Positions 8,725 to 17,096 of a stretch of DNA of 64,000 bases are shown piece by piece. This stretch comes from CAYQJS01 sp964417895. GTDB taxonomy: Bacteria > Chloroflexota > UBA6077 > SHYK01. The DNA lies in assembly GCA_964417895.1 (NCBI GenBank), contig CAYQJS010000006.1, positions 75,089 to 139,088 on the forward strand, in the 5' to 3' direction. The notes beneath the pieces were generated by a model. The model was not told the DNA's origin and did no database searches. It saw only the letters and a list, made by a program, of their open reading frames with translations. Every line of letters starts with the position of its first letter. Within the stretch, counting starts at the first letter, position 1. Position numbers and translations under genes: made by a program.

Positions 8725-9930
8725 TTGTCGCCGTTTTCCAGTGTTCCTGAGGCGATTCAGGACTTCAAAGCAGGGAAGTTCGTCATCATCGTCGACGACG
8801 AAGACCGCGAGAATGAAGGGGATCTCGCGATAGCCGCCGAGCACGTCACACCGGATGGGATCAACTTCATGGCCAGGTATGGTCGAGGTTTGATCTGCGT
8901 ACCGATCATTGGCCGGCGCCTGGACGAGCTGGAGATCCCGATGATGGTGAGCACCAACACCTCCAGCTATGGGACCGCGTTCACGGTGGCCGTCGACGCG
9001 CGGCGAGGGGTGAGCACCGGCATCTCCGCCGCTGACCGGGCGCAGACGGTGCGCGCTCTCCTGGACCCCACCACAAAGCCCGCTGATCTGTCGCGCCCGG
9101 GCCACGTCTTTCCGCTGCGTTACGCAGAGGGCGGCGTCCTGCGCAGGACCGGTCAGACCGAGGCATCCGTCGACCTGGCGAGGCTGGCCGGGCTCTATCC
9201 GGCGGCCGTCATCTGCGAGATCATGAACGAGGACGGGACCATGTCCCGTCTGCCTGAGCTGGAGGCCTTCTCACGCGAGCACGACGTCAAGCTGATCTCG
9301 GTGGCCTCTCTCATCGAGTACCGCAAACGCACAGAACGGCTCGTTCGCAAGATTGCCCAAACGACCATCCCGAACGAGTATGGCGAATGGGCCCTCCACA
9401 TCTATGAATCGTTGGTTGACGACAAGCATCACGTGGCACTGGTGCAGGGCGACATTGGGGGAGACCCACCCCCGCTTGTCCGTGCCCACTCGGAGTGCCT
9501 CACGGGCGACGTGTTCGGATCCCAGCGGTGCGACTGTGGAGTACAGCTCCACCTTGCGATGAGGATGATTCATCAGGAAGGCCGTGGCATCGTCCTCTAC
9601 ATGCGCCAGGAGGGCCGGGGGATCGGGCTCGTCAACAAGATACGCGCGTACCAGCTGCAAGACGCCGGCATGGACACCGTAGAAGCGAACGAGCACCTCG
9701 GCTTCCCCCCCGATCCACGCGACTATGGGCTCGGCGCGCAAATTCTGCTCGACCTCGGGGTCCAAAAGATGCGGCTGCTCACCAATAACCCGTCCAAGCG
9801 CGTGGGCATGGAGGCGTTCGGCCTCGAGGCTGTCGAACGGGTGCCGCTGATCGCCGAGCCGACGGACAGGAATCGGCAGTACCTGCGGGTGAAGCAGGAC
9901 AAGCTTGGCCATCTGCTGGGTCTCGAATGA
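8725..9930 (+). CDS. ribBA: 3,4-dihydroxy-2-butanone-4-phosphate synthase / GTP cyclohydrolase II
   Basis: A bifunctional enzyme of 401 residues that supplies both riboflavin precursors. The N-terminal RibB domain (1-205) has DDEDRENEGDL with the metal-binding Glu. The C-terminal RibA domain has the zinc motif C-x(10)-C-x-C (ECLTGDVFGSQRCDCG) and RQEGRGIGLVNKIRAY. The normally invariant His of the RibB GHTEA motif reads Gln144 (RTGQTEAS, codon CAG at 9154-9156). That His is a metal ligand in RibB, so the N-terminal activity is in doubt unless this is a base error. The start is TTG at 8725 after GGGAGG. Confidence 0.94.
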   Translation: MSPFSSVPEAIQDFKAGKFVIIVDDEDRENEGDLAIAAEHVTPDGINFMARYGRGLICVPIIGRRLDELEIPMMVSTNTSSYGTAFTVAVDARRGVSTGISAADRAQTVRALLDPTTKPADLSRPGHVFPLRYAEGGVLRRTGQTEASVDLARLAGLYPAAVICEIMNEDGTMSRLPELEAFSREHDVKLISVASLIEYRKRTERLVRKIAQTTIPNEYGEWALHIYESLVDDKHHVALVQGDIGGDPPPLVRAHSECLTGDVFGSQRCDCGVQLHLAMRMIHQEGRGIVLYMRQEGRGIGLVNKIRAYQLQDAGMDTVEANEHLGFPPDPRDYGLGAQILLDLGVQKMRLLTNNPSKRVGMEAFGLEAVERVPLIAEPTDRNRQYLRVKQDKLGHLLGLE

Positions 9931-9958
9931 CGTCGGGTCCAGCCCCTCGAGAATCCTG

Positions 9959-10429
9959 ATGCCCGAGTACCGCGGCGCCCTGAGGGCGGACGGCAAGCGC
10001 TTCGCTGTGGTCGTCGCCCGCTTCAACGAATTCGTGACCGAGCGACTGCTGGCGGGCGCCAGAAATGCCTTTCGCGATCACGGCGTGCCCGACGAATGTG
10101 TGGACGTGGCGAGGGTACCGGGAGCGCTCGAGATTCCACTCGTAGCACAGAAACTGGCGGCGAGCGGCGGCTACGCCGCCGTGGTTTGCCTCGGAGCCGT
10201 GATTCGGGGGGAGACGGCCCACTTCGGTTACGTGGCGAGCGAGGCAGCTGCCGGCATAGCCGCCGCTGCCCGGCAGACCGGTGTTCCCATTCTGTTCGGC
10301 GTGCTGACGACAGATTCGACCCAGCAGGCCATCGAGCGGGCCGGCGGCAAGTCCGGGAACAAAGGGTACGACGCCGCGCGCGACGCCATTGAGATGGCCG
10401 GCCTGCTAGACCAGCTCAACGCCCTCTAG
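9959..10429 (+). CDS. ribH: 6,7-dimethyl-8-ribityllumazine synthase
   Basis: Condenses the diaminouracil with dihydroxybutanone phosphate to lumazine, the penultimate step of riboflavin synthesis. The ATG at 9959 gives 156 residues, the family norm; upstream in-frame starts would add 18 residues absent from other RibH. Motifs: ARFNEFVTERLL, RVPGALEIPL, CLGAVIRGETAHFGYVASE (with the general-base His) and FGVLTTDSTQQAIERAGGKSGNKGYD in pieces. It is the last gene of the riboflavin operon, and its end overlaps the convergent plsY by four bases. Confidence 0.94.
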   Translation: MPEYRGALRADGKRFAVVVARFNEFVTERLLAGARNAFRDHGVPDECVDVARVPGALEIPLVAQKLAASGGYAAVVCLGAVIRGETAHFGYVASEAAAGIAAAARQTGVPILFGVLTTDSTQQAIERAGGKSGNKGYDAARDAIEMAGLLDQLNAL

Positions 10430-11067
10430 CGCGAAGGGATGGTCTCGCCGAGGCGCCTCTCGGTTCCTTGGCGCAGGCGTCCGATGTTGTCGGCATGTGC
10501 CGCGATGACGAGGGTCGCTATCGCGAGCACGTAGACAAGGATCTCCACCGGCAGATTCCCTGTTGCATAGGCCGCCGTCGCGATTGCCATCGCGGCGACC
10601 GTCCCCGCGAGCGACCCGAGCGAAACGTACCGGCTGGCGGCAACGACAGCGCATCCCAGAACGCACGCGAAGAGGAAGACCCAGAAAGCGGCCACCGAGA
10701 GCCCGCCAAGGCCGGTCACTACTCCCCTTCCGCCACGGCCCCGAAGAAATACCGGCCAGATATGCCCGACCACCGAGAGGAACCCTGCAATGCCCACGGC
10801 GACCTGGGTGCCGGCGATATGCTGCGCGAGCCCAACCGCAAGCGCTCCCTTCGCGAAATCGCCTGCGAGCACGATAGCTCCCGCCCCGACACCCATCAAC
10901 CTCGCGGTGTTGGTGGCTCCAGTGCGCTGGCTGCCTGCCCGTGTAATATCGAGGTTGCCGTACAGGCGAGCCACGATCGCGCCTGTTGGGATACTCCCCA
11001 GCAGGTACGCAGCGAAACCAGCTATCGCGTGGGCAGGCACATCCACGGACCGCGCCCTAGCGAGCAA
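10426..11067 (-). CDS. plsY: Acyl-phosphate:glycerol-3-phosphate acyltransferase
   Basis: Membrane enzyme that transfers the acyl group from acyl phosphate to glycerol-3-phosphate, the first acylation in phospholipid synthesis. The 213 residues form about five transmembrane helices. The three conserved loops are visible: LLGSIPTGAIVARL with DITRAGSQRTGATNTARLMG, then LAGDFAKGALAV, and FLRGRGGRGVVTGLGG. gpsA, which makes its substrate, is divergent and 58 bases away, a functional pairing. Confidence 0.92.
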   Translation of the reverse strand: MLARARSVDVPAHAIAGFAAYLLGSIPTGAIVARLYGNLDITRAGSQRTGATNTARLMGVGAGAIVLAGDFAKGALAVGLAQHIAGTQVAVGIAGFLSVVGHIWPVFLRGRGGRGVVTGLGGLSVAAFWVFLFACVLGCAVVAASRYVSLGSLAGTVAAMAIATAAYATGNLPVEILVYVLAIATLVIAAHADNIGRLRQGTERRLGETIPSR

Positions 11068-11125
11068 ACATTCGGATTAGCTCGAGCGAGTCCTCAGTAT
11101 AGCCGCCGGAGGGACTGGAGAACCG

Positions 11126-12139
11126 ATGCGCGATCGCGTTCGGACCGTGGCAGTCGTCAACGCAGGGGGCTGGGGAACCGCTCTCGCTGTCAAGCTGGCG
11201 AATCAGGGATACGAGGTGCGCTTGTGGGCCCGCCGGAAGGAGCAGGCTGCCAGGATCGCCGCTGAGCGGGAGAACCGGGAGTACCTCCCGTATGTCACCG
11301 TGCCGCCCACAGTGCAGGTTACGAGCCACCTTGCAGCTGCCGTGGCGGACGCGGACGCTGTGGTGGTGGCTGCGATTGCGAGCTTCATACGCGAGTTGGG
11401 AAAGCGGCTTCGGCCGTTGATTAGGCGGGATGCACTGGTCGTCCACGGGGCGAAAGGGCTCGAGCCGGCAACGTGGAGGCGGCTCTCCGCAGTCCTGGCT
11501 GACGAGCTGGGGAGCGACCTGGGTGCCCGCATGGCCGTGCTCGCCGGGCCGAATCATGCCGAGGAAGTGGCGCGGCAGCTCCCCACAGCCGCGGTGATCG
11601 CCTGCGCGGACCCGGCTTCAGCGGCTGAGCTCCAGGCGATGCTGGGAACTCCCTGGTTCCGCGTGTACACCAACATCGACGTTATCGGAGTGGAGCTGTG
11701 CAGCGCCGCCAAGAACGTCATCGCCATCGCGGCGGGCATCGGCGATGGGCTGGGCTACGGAGACAACAGTAAGGCTGCGCTGATCACGCGCGCGCTGGCC
11801 GAGATTGGCCGTCTGGTTGAGCGCCACGGCGGCTCACCCGCCACCGTTGCGGGGCTCGCCGGCGTCGGCGATGTCGTGGCTACGTGCACAAGCCGACATA
11901 GCCGCAATCGCTGGGCCGGGGAGCAGATCGGCCGAGGTCGGTCGGCCGAGGATGTGGTTCGTAGCACCCAAATGGTCATCGAGGGCATCCCCTCAGCAGA
12001 GGCAGTAGTCTCGCTGGCTCGCGAGGCGGGAGTGGAAATGCCCATTTGCGAGGGGGTGTACCGCATCGTTTTCAAGGGCCAGCGGCCGGATGACGCGCTG
12101 CGCGAGCTCCTGGCCCGCGGCTCAACCTCTGAACGCTAG
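11126..12139 (+). CDS. gpsA: Glycerol-3-phosphate dehydrogenase (NAD(P)+)
   Basis: Reduces dihydroxyacetone phosphate to glycerol-3-phosphate for phospholipids. The 337 residues are the family length. The dinucleotide-binding motif reads VVNAGGWGTALA, so Asn12 replaces the first Gly of GxGxxG, an unusual change. The substrate and catalytic region is intact: GAKGLE, AGPNHAEEVA, ELCSAAKNVIAIAAGIGDGLGYGDNSKAAL (read in parts) with the catalytic Lys of AKNV, and TCTSRHSRNRWAGEQ. Its stop shares bases with the convergent serine-hydrolase gene. Confidence 0.93.
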   Translation: MRDRVRTVAVVNAGGWGTALAVKLANQGYEVRLWARRKEQAARIAAERENREYLPYVTVPPTVQVTSHLAAAVADADAVVVAAIASFIRELGKRLRPLIRRDALVVHGAKGLEPATWRRLSAVLADELGSDLGARMAVLAGPNHAEEVARQLPTAAVIACADPASAAELQAMLGTPWFRVYTNIDVIGVELCSAAKNVIAIAAGIGDGLGYGDNSKAALITRALAEIGRLVERHGGSPATVAGLAGVGDVVATCTSRHSRNRWAGEQIGRGRSAEDVVRSTQMVIEGIPSAEAVVSLAREAGVEMPICEGVYRIVFKGQRPDDALRELLARGSTSER

Positions 12140-13263
12140 GGGCCGGACAGGTGCGAGAAGTACTCGTAGGCCATTAGCGCCAGATCGGCGGTCACCTGGG
12201 CTGCTTGTCGCTCGTTGGAGGAGCGATTGACGAGCACGACGACGATGAGGGTGGCATCCGATCCGTAGACGATCCCGACGTCGTGGACAACGCCCGCCAG
12301 GTTCCCGGTCTTGTGCGCAACGATCGTGCCCGGTGGCAGGAGGCGGGGGATTCGATCGTTGACGCGCTGTCGGGACAGGAGCCTGACCATTTCCGCGCTG
12401 GCCGCGGAGTTCAGGGTGTCGCCACGAGCAAGGGATTCCAACAGGATGAGCATGTCGCCCGGTGACGTGGTGAGGTCATTGAGCCGGATCCGGGTGTGCC
12501 GTAAGCCAAGGGCCTGCATTGTGCGTTCGATGTTCAGCGCACCCACCCGATCCGTCAGCAGCACCGCGGAGCTGTTGTCGCTGATGGTGATCATCCGCTC
12601 CAGGGCTTCCGCCAGGACGATCGTATCGCCGGCCTCGCGGTCGAGGGTTCCGAGATCGAAGGCGACGTGCCGGTCGGTGAGCACGAGTGATTCGCCGAAC
12701 GATAGCCTGCCCTGCTCGCGCTGCCGATAGACCTCGTACATCACCGGCACCTTGAAGAGGCTGGCTGCCTCGTATTCGCCGTCCGGGTCGTGCAGCACGC
12801 CTCGACCAGTATGCAGGTCCTTGATGGCGATGCCGATCCTGCCCGATGCGCCGGCGAGCGCTGCTGAGACGCGCGCGTCGAGCTCCGGGTCGTAGGTGAA
12901 CGAGACCGGTGGGAGCATGGCAGGCGCGATGGCCGCGACGCCGTCACGGCGGTCCGGGGCGGGGGTGCGGGCCGCGGCTGCCGGCGCCGGCACGGGGATT
13001 GCGCCCACGTCAATCAACGGGATCGACGTGATCGGTCCCGCCTCTGTGATGCCGGCCGCCTCCGCGGCGTCATTGAACCCGACCGCGGGCTCGTGGCCTG
13101 CCGGCAGTTGCTCGTCGCTCGACTGCGCAACCTGGGAGCTCGGCGGCCGAGATTCGTTTTTTAGCGCAGCGATGGTCAGCCCGATGGAGCACCCGATGAT
13201 GAGCCCGAGGAGCCACGAGGTGCGGAATCGACGGGATGGGGGCCGACGCGGCGGTTGGCGCAT
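12136..13263 (-). CDS. Class A beta-lactamase-like serine hydrolase, membrane anchored
   Basis: A 375-residue protein started at the ATG at 13263, which directly precedes a basic stretch and one transmembrane helix (residues 17-35). A longer frame upstream has no plausible family content. A Pro/Ala-rich linker leads to the beta-lactamase fold from about residue 120: S168-L-F-K171 (SxxK), S228-D-N230, and K318-T-G320. The omega loop carries PGD (268-270) but no Glu at the place of the deacylating Glu166; that position reads Asn262. It is therefore more likely a penicillin-binding or peptidase-like relative than an efficient beta-lactamase. The substrate is unknown. Confidence 0.8.
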   Translation of the reverse strand: MRQPPRRPPSRRFRTSWLLGLIIGCSIGLTIAALKNESRPPSSQVAQSSDEQLPAGHEPAVGFNDAAEAAGITEAGPITSIPLIDVGAIPVPAPAAAARTPAPDRRDGVAAIAPAMLPPVSFTYDPELDARVSAALAGASGRIGIAIKDLHTGRGVLHDPDGEYEAASLFKVPVMYEVYRQREQGRLSFGESLVLTDRHVAFDLGTLDREAGDTIVLAEALERMITISDNSSAVLLTDRVGALNIERTMQALGLRHTRIRLNDLTTSPGDMLILLESLARGDTLNSAASAEMVRLLSRQRVNDRIPRLLPPGTIVAHKTGNLAGVVHDVGIVYGSDATLIVVVLVNRSSNERQAAQVTADLALMAYEYFSHLSGP

Positions 13264-13313
13264 GAATGTGGTGTCAATTGTACTATTCCGCGACAATCGT
13301 TGAACGGTGATGC

Positions 13314-13658
13314 GTGACCAGCTTCCTGGTGCGTGTCGCAGTGAACACGGGTGGCGTGCTCCTCGCAAGCGCCCTCCTCGGACCGGACTTGCTCCTGGTC
13401 GGCGACGTGGGAGCCGCCATTCTGTTCGCTCTGGTGTTGGGCCTGCTGAACGCTTTTGTGCGGCCGGTCCTGGCGCTGGTGACTCTGCCGCTAACAATCG
13501 TGACGTTCGGCCTCTTCGCCCTGGTGCTCAACGCCCTCATGTTCTCACTCGCCGGCCTGGCCGTCCCCACGGTGCGGGTCGGCGGGTTCCTTGGGGCGTT
13601 CCTTGCCGCGCTGATAATCGCGATCGTTAGCGCTATAGCCAATCGCCTCATCAGGTAG
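13314..13658 (+). CDS. YvlD-like (phage-holin superfamily) four-helix membrane protein
   Basis: Encodes 114 residues from GTG at 13314 with about four hydrophobic helices, matching the PF04020 (YvlD/Mycobacteriophage holin-like) family. The hallmark is LGLLNAFVRPVLALVTLPLTI followed by GLFALVLNALMF. Function is unknown; in firmicutes the family is linked to envelope stress. It lies divergently 50 bases from the beta-lactamase-like gene and upstream of yvcK. Confidence 0.85.
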   Translation: MTSFLVRVAVNTGGVLLASALLGPDLLLVGDVGAAILFALVLGLLNAFVRPVLALVTLPLTIVTFGLFALVLNALMFSLAGLAVPTVRVGGFLGAFLAALIIAIVSAIANRLIR

Positions 13659-13790
13659 CAGGGACCCGGGAGAATCCGCGACGAGAGAAACGCGACGCCA
13701 TTGAGACGGCTCTTGGCTAGCGCGTTGAGTAGAATGAGGTGGCGAGGGCTCGTCGGCGACTCGGATAACTCTCCGCGGGGAGCAGGCCTG

Positions 13791-15095
13791 GTGATCGACC
13801 TGATGAAGCTCCTCCGGCCAGGGATGCAGATCAAGCGCTGGGTTCTGCTCCTCGCCGTCGGAGTCGTACTCCTCAGCCTCGGGCTCGCGTACATCCTCGT
13901 TCACCTCTACCGCACGCAGCCGTTTCCTGAGGTGGCGGGTGTCGTCACCCTCCAGTTCATCGACCGCCCCGTTCGCGGCGTCCTCTTCATTGCCATCGGC
14001 TTCGCCTTTGGAGTCGTAGCCGTTCTACGGCTCCACCAGTCGCTGCTTGCAGCGTTCGTAGGCCGCCGGGACGGTAAAGTCGTCCAAACGATCTATAACT
14101 ATCGAGCCCGCCAGCGAGGGCCGAAGGTCGTCGTGATCGGCGGGGGGACAGGTCTGTCCACAGCGTTGCGCGGCCTGAAGGAATGCACGAGCAACCTCAC
14201 AGCAGTCGTAACCGTGGCCGACGATGGGGGCAGCTCGGGAAGACTCCGCCGAGAACTCGGCGTGCTTCCTCCAGGCGACTTTCGGAACTGCATGGTCGCC
14301 CTAGCAGATTCCGAGCCGCTCATGGAGAACCTGTTCCAGTACCGTTTCAATCACGGCTCTGCTCTCGAGGGCCACAGTTTTGGCAACCTGTTCATCGTCG
14401 CGATGAGCGAGGTTACCGGGAACTTCGAGCGCGCTCTCCAGGAGTCGAGCCGAGTGCTGGCGGTCCGGGGACGCGTGCTCCCCTCTACGCTGGCCGATGT
14501 GACCCTCTGCGCGGAGATGGATGACGCGGGTACGGTGCTGGGGGAGTCGAAGATCACCCTGAGCGGCAAGAGAATCAGACGCGTCTATCTGCAGCCCGGC
14601 AATGCGCCGGCCTGTCCGGAAGCAGTGCAGGCGATCGAGGAAGCTGACCTGGTCATCGTCGGCCCCGGGAGTCTGTACACGAGCGTGCTGCCCAACTTGC
14701 TGGTTGGGGGCATTGGAGCCGCCCTCCTCCGCTCCCCAGCACTCAAGGTCTACGTGTGCAACGTGGCGACCCAGCCAGGGGAGACCGACGGTTACAGCAT
14801 CGGCGACCACTTTGAGGCGCTCCTTCGGCATCTGCCCGACAGCGAGACCACGTTTCACTGCGTGCTGGCGAACAGTCGCATGGGCCTGCCAATGCCCGCA
14901 AGCGGCCGTGTCGCGCCGGTACGACCCGACGGCCACGCCTCCGGGGCGTTCGAGCGGCTTATCGTTTTGGCAGATGTGGTAGACGAGACGAACGCCGTTC
15001 GCCACGATTCCACTAAGCTGGCTGACGCGCTCATGCGGCTCTACGAAGATCGGGGGGCAGTGGGTGCGCGCGGCCAGGCGCTGGTTCACGCCTGA
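13791..15095 (+). CDS. yvcK: Gluconeogenesis factor YvcK/CofD-like protein with N-terminal membrane anchor
   Basis: A 434-residue protein. Residues 1-100 carry two transmembrane segments (KRWVLLLAVGVVLLSLGLAY and a second after VTLQFIDRPVRGVLF), an arrangement common in Chloroflexota. The UDP-sugar-binding YvcK domain follows: VVVIGGGTGLSTALRGLKE, TVADDGGSSGRLRRELG, PPGDFRNCMVALAD. YvcK proteins bind UDP-GlcNAc and tune carbon flow toward peptidoglycan. GTG at 13791 after GGGGAGCAGG is preferred; an in-frame TTG at 13701 would add 30 residues without family support. In many bacteria it neighbours rapZ and whiA; here secG follows. Confidence 0.88.
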   Translation: MIDLMKLLRPGMQIKRWVLLLAVGVVLLSLGLAYILVHLYRTQPFPEVAGVVTLQFIDRPVRGVLFIAIGFAFGVVAVLRLHQSLLAAFVGRRDGKVVQTIYNYRARQRGPKVVVIGGGTGLSTALRGLKECTSNLTAVVTVADDGGSSGRLRRELGVLPPGDFRNCMVALADSEPLMENLFQYRFNHGSALEGHSFGNLFIVAMSEVTGNFERALQESSRVLAVRGRVLPSTLADVTLCAEMDDAGTVLGESKITLSGKRIRRVYLQPGNAPACPEAVQAIEEADLVIVGPGSLYTSVLPNLLVGGIGAALLRSPALKVYVCNVATQPGETDGYSIGDHFEALLRHLPDSETTFHCVLANSRMGLPMPASGRVAPVRPDGHASGAFERLIVLADVVDETNAVRHDSTKLADALMRLYEDRGAVGARGQALVHA

Positions 15096-15129
15096 TCCTC
15101 CGCATCCATGACTCGCCGGAGTAACAACA

Positions 15130-15369
15130 ATGCAGGCCTTGCTTCCCTACCTCAACATCGCTCAGATCCTCGTCTCAGCCCTCCTCGTCATTCTGATCCT
15201 GATGCAGACGCGCGGCACCGGATTGGCGGCGGGGTACAGCGCCGACACATCGATCTTTCGTACGCGCCGGGGTGTTGAGCTCCTTGTATTCCAGCTCACG
15301 ATAGGCGTGGGGGTACTCTGGGCCCTACTGGCGATCGTGAGCGTTGTCGTTCCGCGCTTCGAGTCCTGA
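15130..15369 (+). CDS. secG: Protein translocase subunit SecG
   Basis: Small membrane component of the SecYEG translocon that assists SecA-driven insertion. The 79 residues form two transmembrane helices joined by the conserved cytoplasmic loop MQTRGTGLAAGYSAD, equivalent to the QRGKGAG..GA loop of SecG. ATG at 15130 opens with MQALLPYLNIAQI. It is closely spaced after yvcK and its end overlaps the next coding frame. Confidence 0.9.
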   Translation: MQALLPYLNIAQILVSALLVILILMQTRGTGLAAGYSADTSIFRTRRGVELLVFQLTIGVGVLWALLAIVSVVVPRFES

Positions 15370-17080
15370 CGCGAAGCTCGACGGGGCCTTGGCGCGGGCC
15401 GCGAGACCAGGATCGCGACGTCCACGGGTACTGCGGCGAAGGACGCGTGTCGCCAATCGGCGCGGCCGCGTGGGCTTGGTTGTCCTGCTCGTGGCGCTGC
15501 TGGGGGCCTGCGCTGTCATTGGCGCTGAGGAGCGTCCCGCTCCCGGGGGGATCTACCGGGAAGCCGTAGTTGGTCAGCCACTCTCGTTAAATCCCCTTCT
15601 GCACCCCGTTGACCCCGTCGCCCGGGATGTCGGCCGGCTCCTCTATGCCGGGCTCGTTCGCGTGGTCGATGGGGGGACGCTGGCGCCCGACTTGGCGCGG
15701 GAGTGGGCGATCGCGGGCGATGGATTGACCTACACGTTTCGGCTTCAGCCGCTGGCCCGCTGGCACGACGGCCAGGCCGTGTCATCCGCCGACGTGCTGG
15801 CAACGATCGCGTTGCTGCAGTCACCTAGTTACCAGGGTCCAGCGGAGCTGGCCGCGGCGTGGCGAGGTGTGCGGTTGGAAGCGCCCGATCCACAGATGGT
15901 CGTTTTTCGCCTTGATGAGCCATCCAGCCTGTTTCTCCACGCCTGCTCGATTCCCATCCTGCCCCGTCACCTGTTCGGAGCGGATGGTAAGGCCGACCTG
16001 CTGCGGCACCCCAACAGCTTCGCGCCGGTGGGCGCTGGCCCATTTCGGCTTCACTCCGTGGACGAGGAGGGGATCCGACTGGTCAGACACGAGTCGTACG
16101 CGGGTCGCCGACCGATGCTGGAGGAGGTCCATCTTCGGTTCTACCCGGACCGTGCAGCCGCGGAGCAGGCGCTCGGAGCCGGAGCGGTGGACGGCCTCGC
16201 GGGAATCTCGCCGCCGAGACTGAACTCGCTTGACCACGCAGACATGCTGTCAACACGCGAAGCCCCTCTCGACGGATTTCAGACGATGCTCTTGCTGAAC
16301 CAGGACAATCCGGTGCTGGCCGACCAATCAGTCAGACGAGCAATCGCGCTTGGCCTCTCGCGGCGCGCTCTTGTGGATTCGGGCATCGTCGGGCACGCCG
16401 TGCCAGCGTACGTTCCGGTGCCCAGGTACTCATCGGCCTACAGCCTCGCTCTGGAGGTTGACGGCGACGTCGCCCGAGCGACCAGGCTGCTAGAAGAAGC
16501 GGGATGGCTGGGCTCGCCGATCCGGGTGCGCAACGGGCGCGAGCTGCGCGTCGAGCTGAGCGCGGTCGCGGAAAGCCGACAGGTCGCGCTGGCGGAAGCC
16601 CTCGCCGGCCAGCTCGGTGCACTGGGATTCCGCGCCACCGTCCAGCCTGTTGATTTTCTAGACCTGTTCAGGGAGCGGCTGATGCCCCGGCGGTACGATG
16701 CAGCCCTCATCGACGTGTGGCCCGGCGGCAGCGATCCGGACCTGTATCTGATGTGGCACTCGAGCCAGCGGGAGCGCGGGCTGAACTTTGCCGGATACGG
16801 GAGCGAGGCCATGGATAGGGTGCTGAGCCGATCCCGGACTGAGGTTGATCCAAGCCGTCGGCTCGAGGTGACGGCGGAGTTTCAGCGAATCTGGGCAGAA
16901 GATGTGCCCAGCGTCGTCCTCGCGAGTCCGCTCCTAGTTTACACGATTTCGAGCCAGATTCTCGGGGTCCGCCTCGGCACCGTCCCTGAGCCGAGCGCGC
17001 GTTTTCAGCACATCGCAGAGTGGTACGTGCGGACGCAGCGGGTGCCGACGATCCCCGGGTTGGGCGGCTTAGGAAGTTGA
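15344..17080 (+). CDS. ABC transporter substrate-binding lipoprotein, family 5 (oligopeptide/nickel type)
   Basis: Extracytoplasmic solute-binding protein of the SBP_bac_5 family, about 578 residues from TTG at 15344. An Arg-rich n-region and a hydrophobic core end in LLGAC, a lipobox, so the mature protein is lipid-anchored. Family landmarks are QPLSLNPLLHPVD, LAREWAIAGDGLTYTFRL, RWHDGQAVSSADV, and the late region YDAALIDVWPGGSDPDLYLMWHS. The start is uncertain: it overlaps secG by 26 bases and a TTG near 15390 is possible. No permease or ATPase genes are adjacent, so the rest of the transporter must be elsewhere. Confidence 0.85.
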   Translation: MSFRASSPDAKLDGALARAARPGSRRPRVLRRRTRVANRRGRVGLVVLLVALLGACAVIGAEERPAPGGIYREAVVGQPLSLNPLLHPVDPVARDVGRLLYAGLVRVVDGGTLAPDLAREWAIAGDGLTYTFRLQPLARWHDGQAVSSADVLATIALLQSPSYQGPAELAAAWRGVRLEAPDPQMVVFRLDEPSSLFLHACSIPILPRHLFGADGKADLLRHPNSFAPVGAGPFRLHSVDEEGIRLVRHESYAGRRPMLEEVHLRFYPDRAAAEQALGAGAVDGLAGISPPRLNSLDHADMLSTREAPLDGFQTMLLLNQDNPVLADQSVRRAIALGLSRRALVDSGIVGHAVPAYVPVPRYSSAYSLALEVDGDVARATRLLEEAGWLGSPIRVRNGRELRVELSAVAESRQVALAEALAGQLGALGFRATVQPVDFLDLFRERLMPRRYDAALIDVWPGGSDPDLYLMWHSSQRERGLNFAGYGSEAMDRVLSRSRTEVDPSRRLEVTAEFQRIWAEDVPSVVLASPLLVYTISSQILGVRLGTVPEPSARFQHIAEWYVRTQRVPTIPGLGGLGS

Positions 17081-17096
17081 GCGGGTTCCCGCATAG

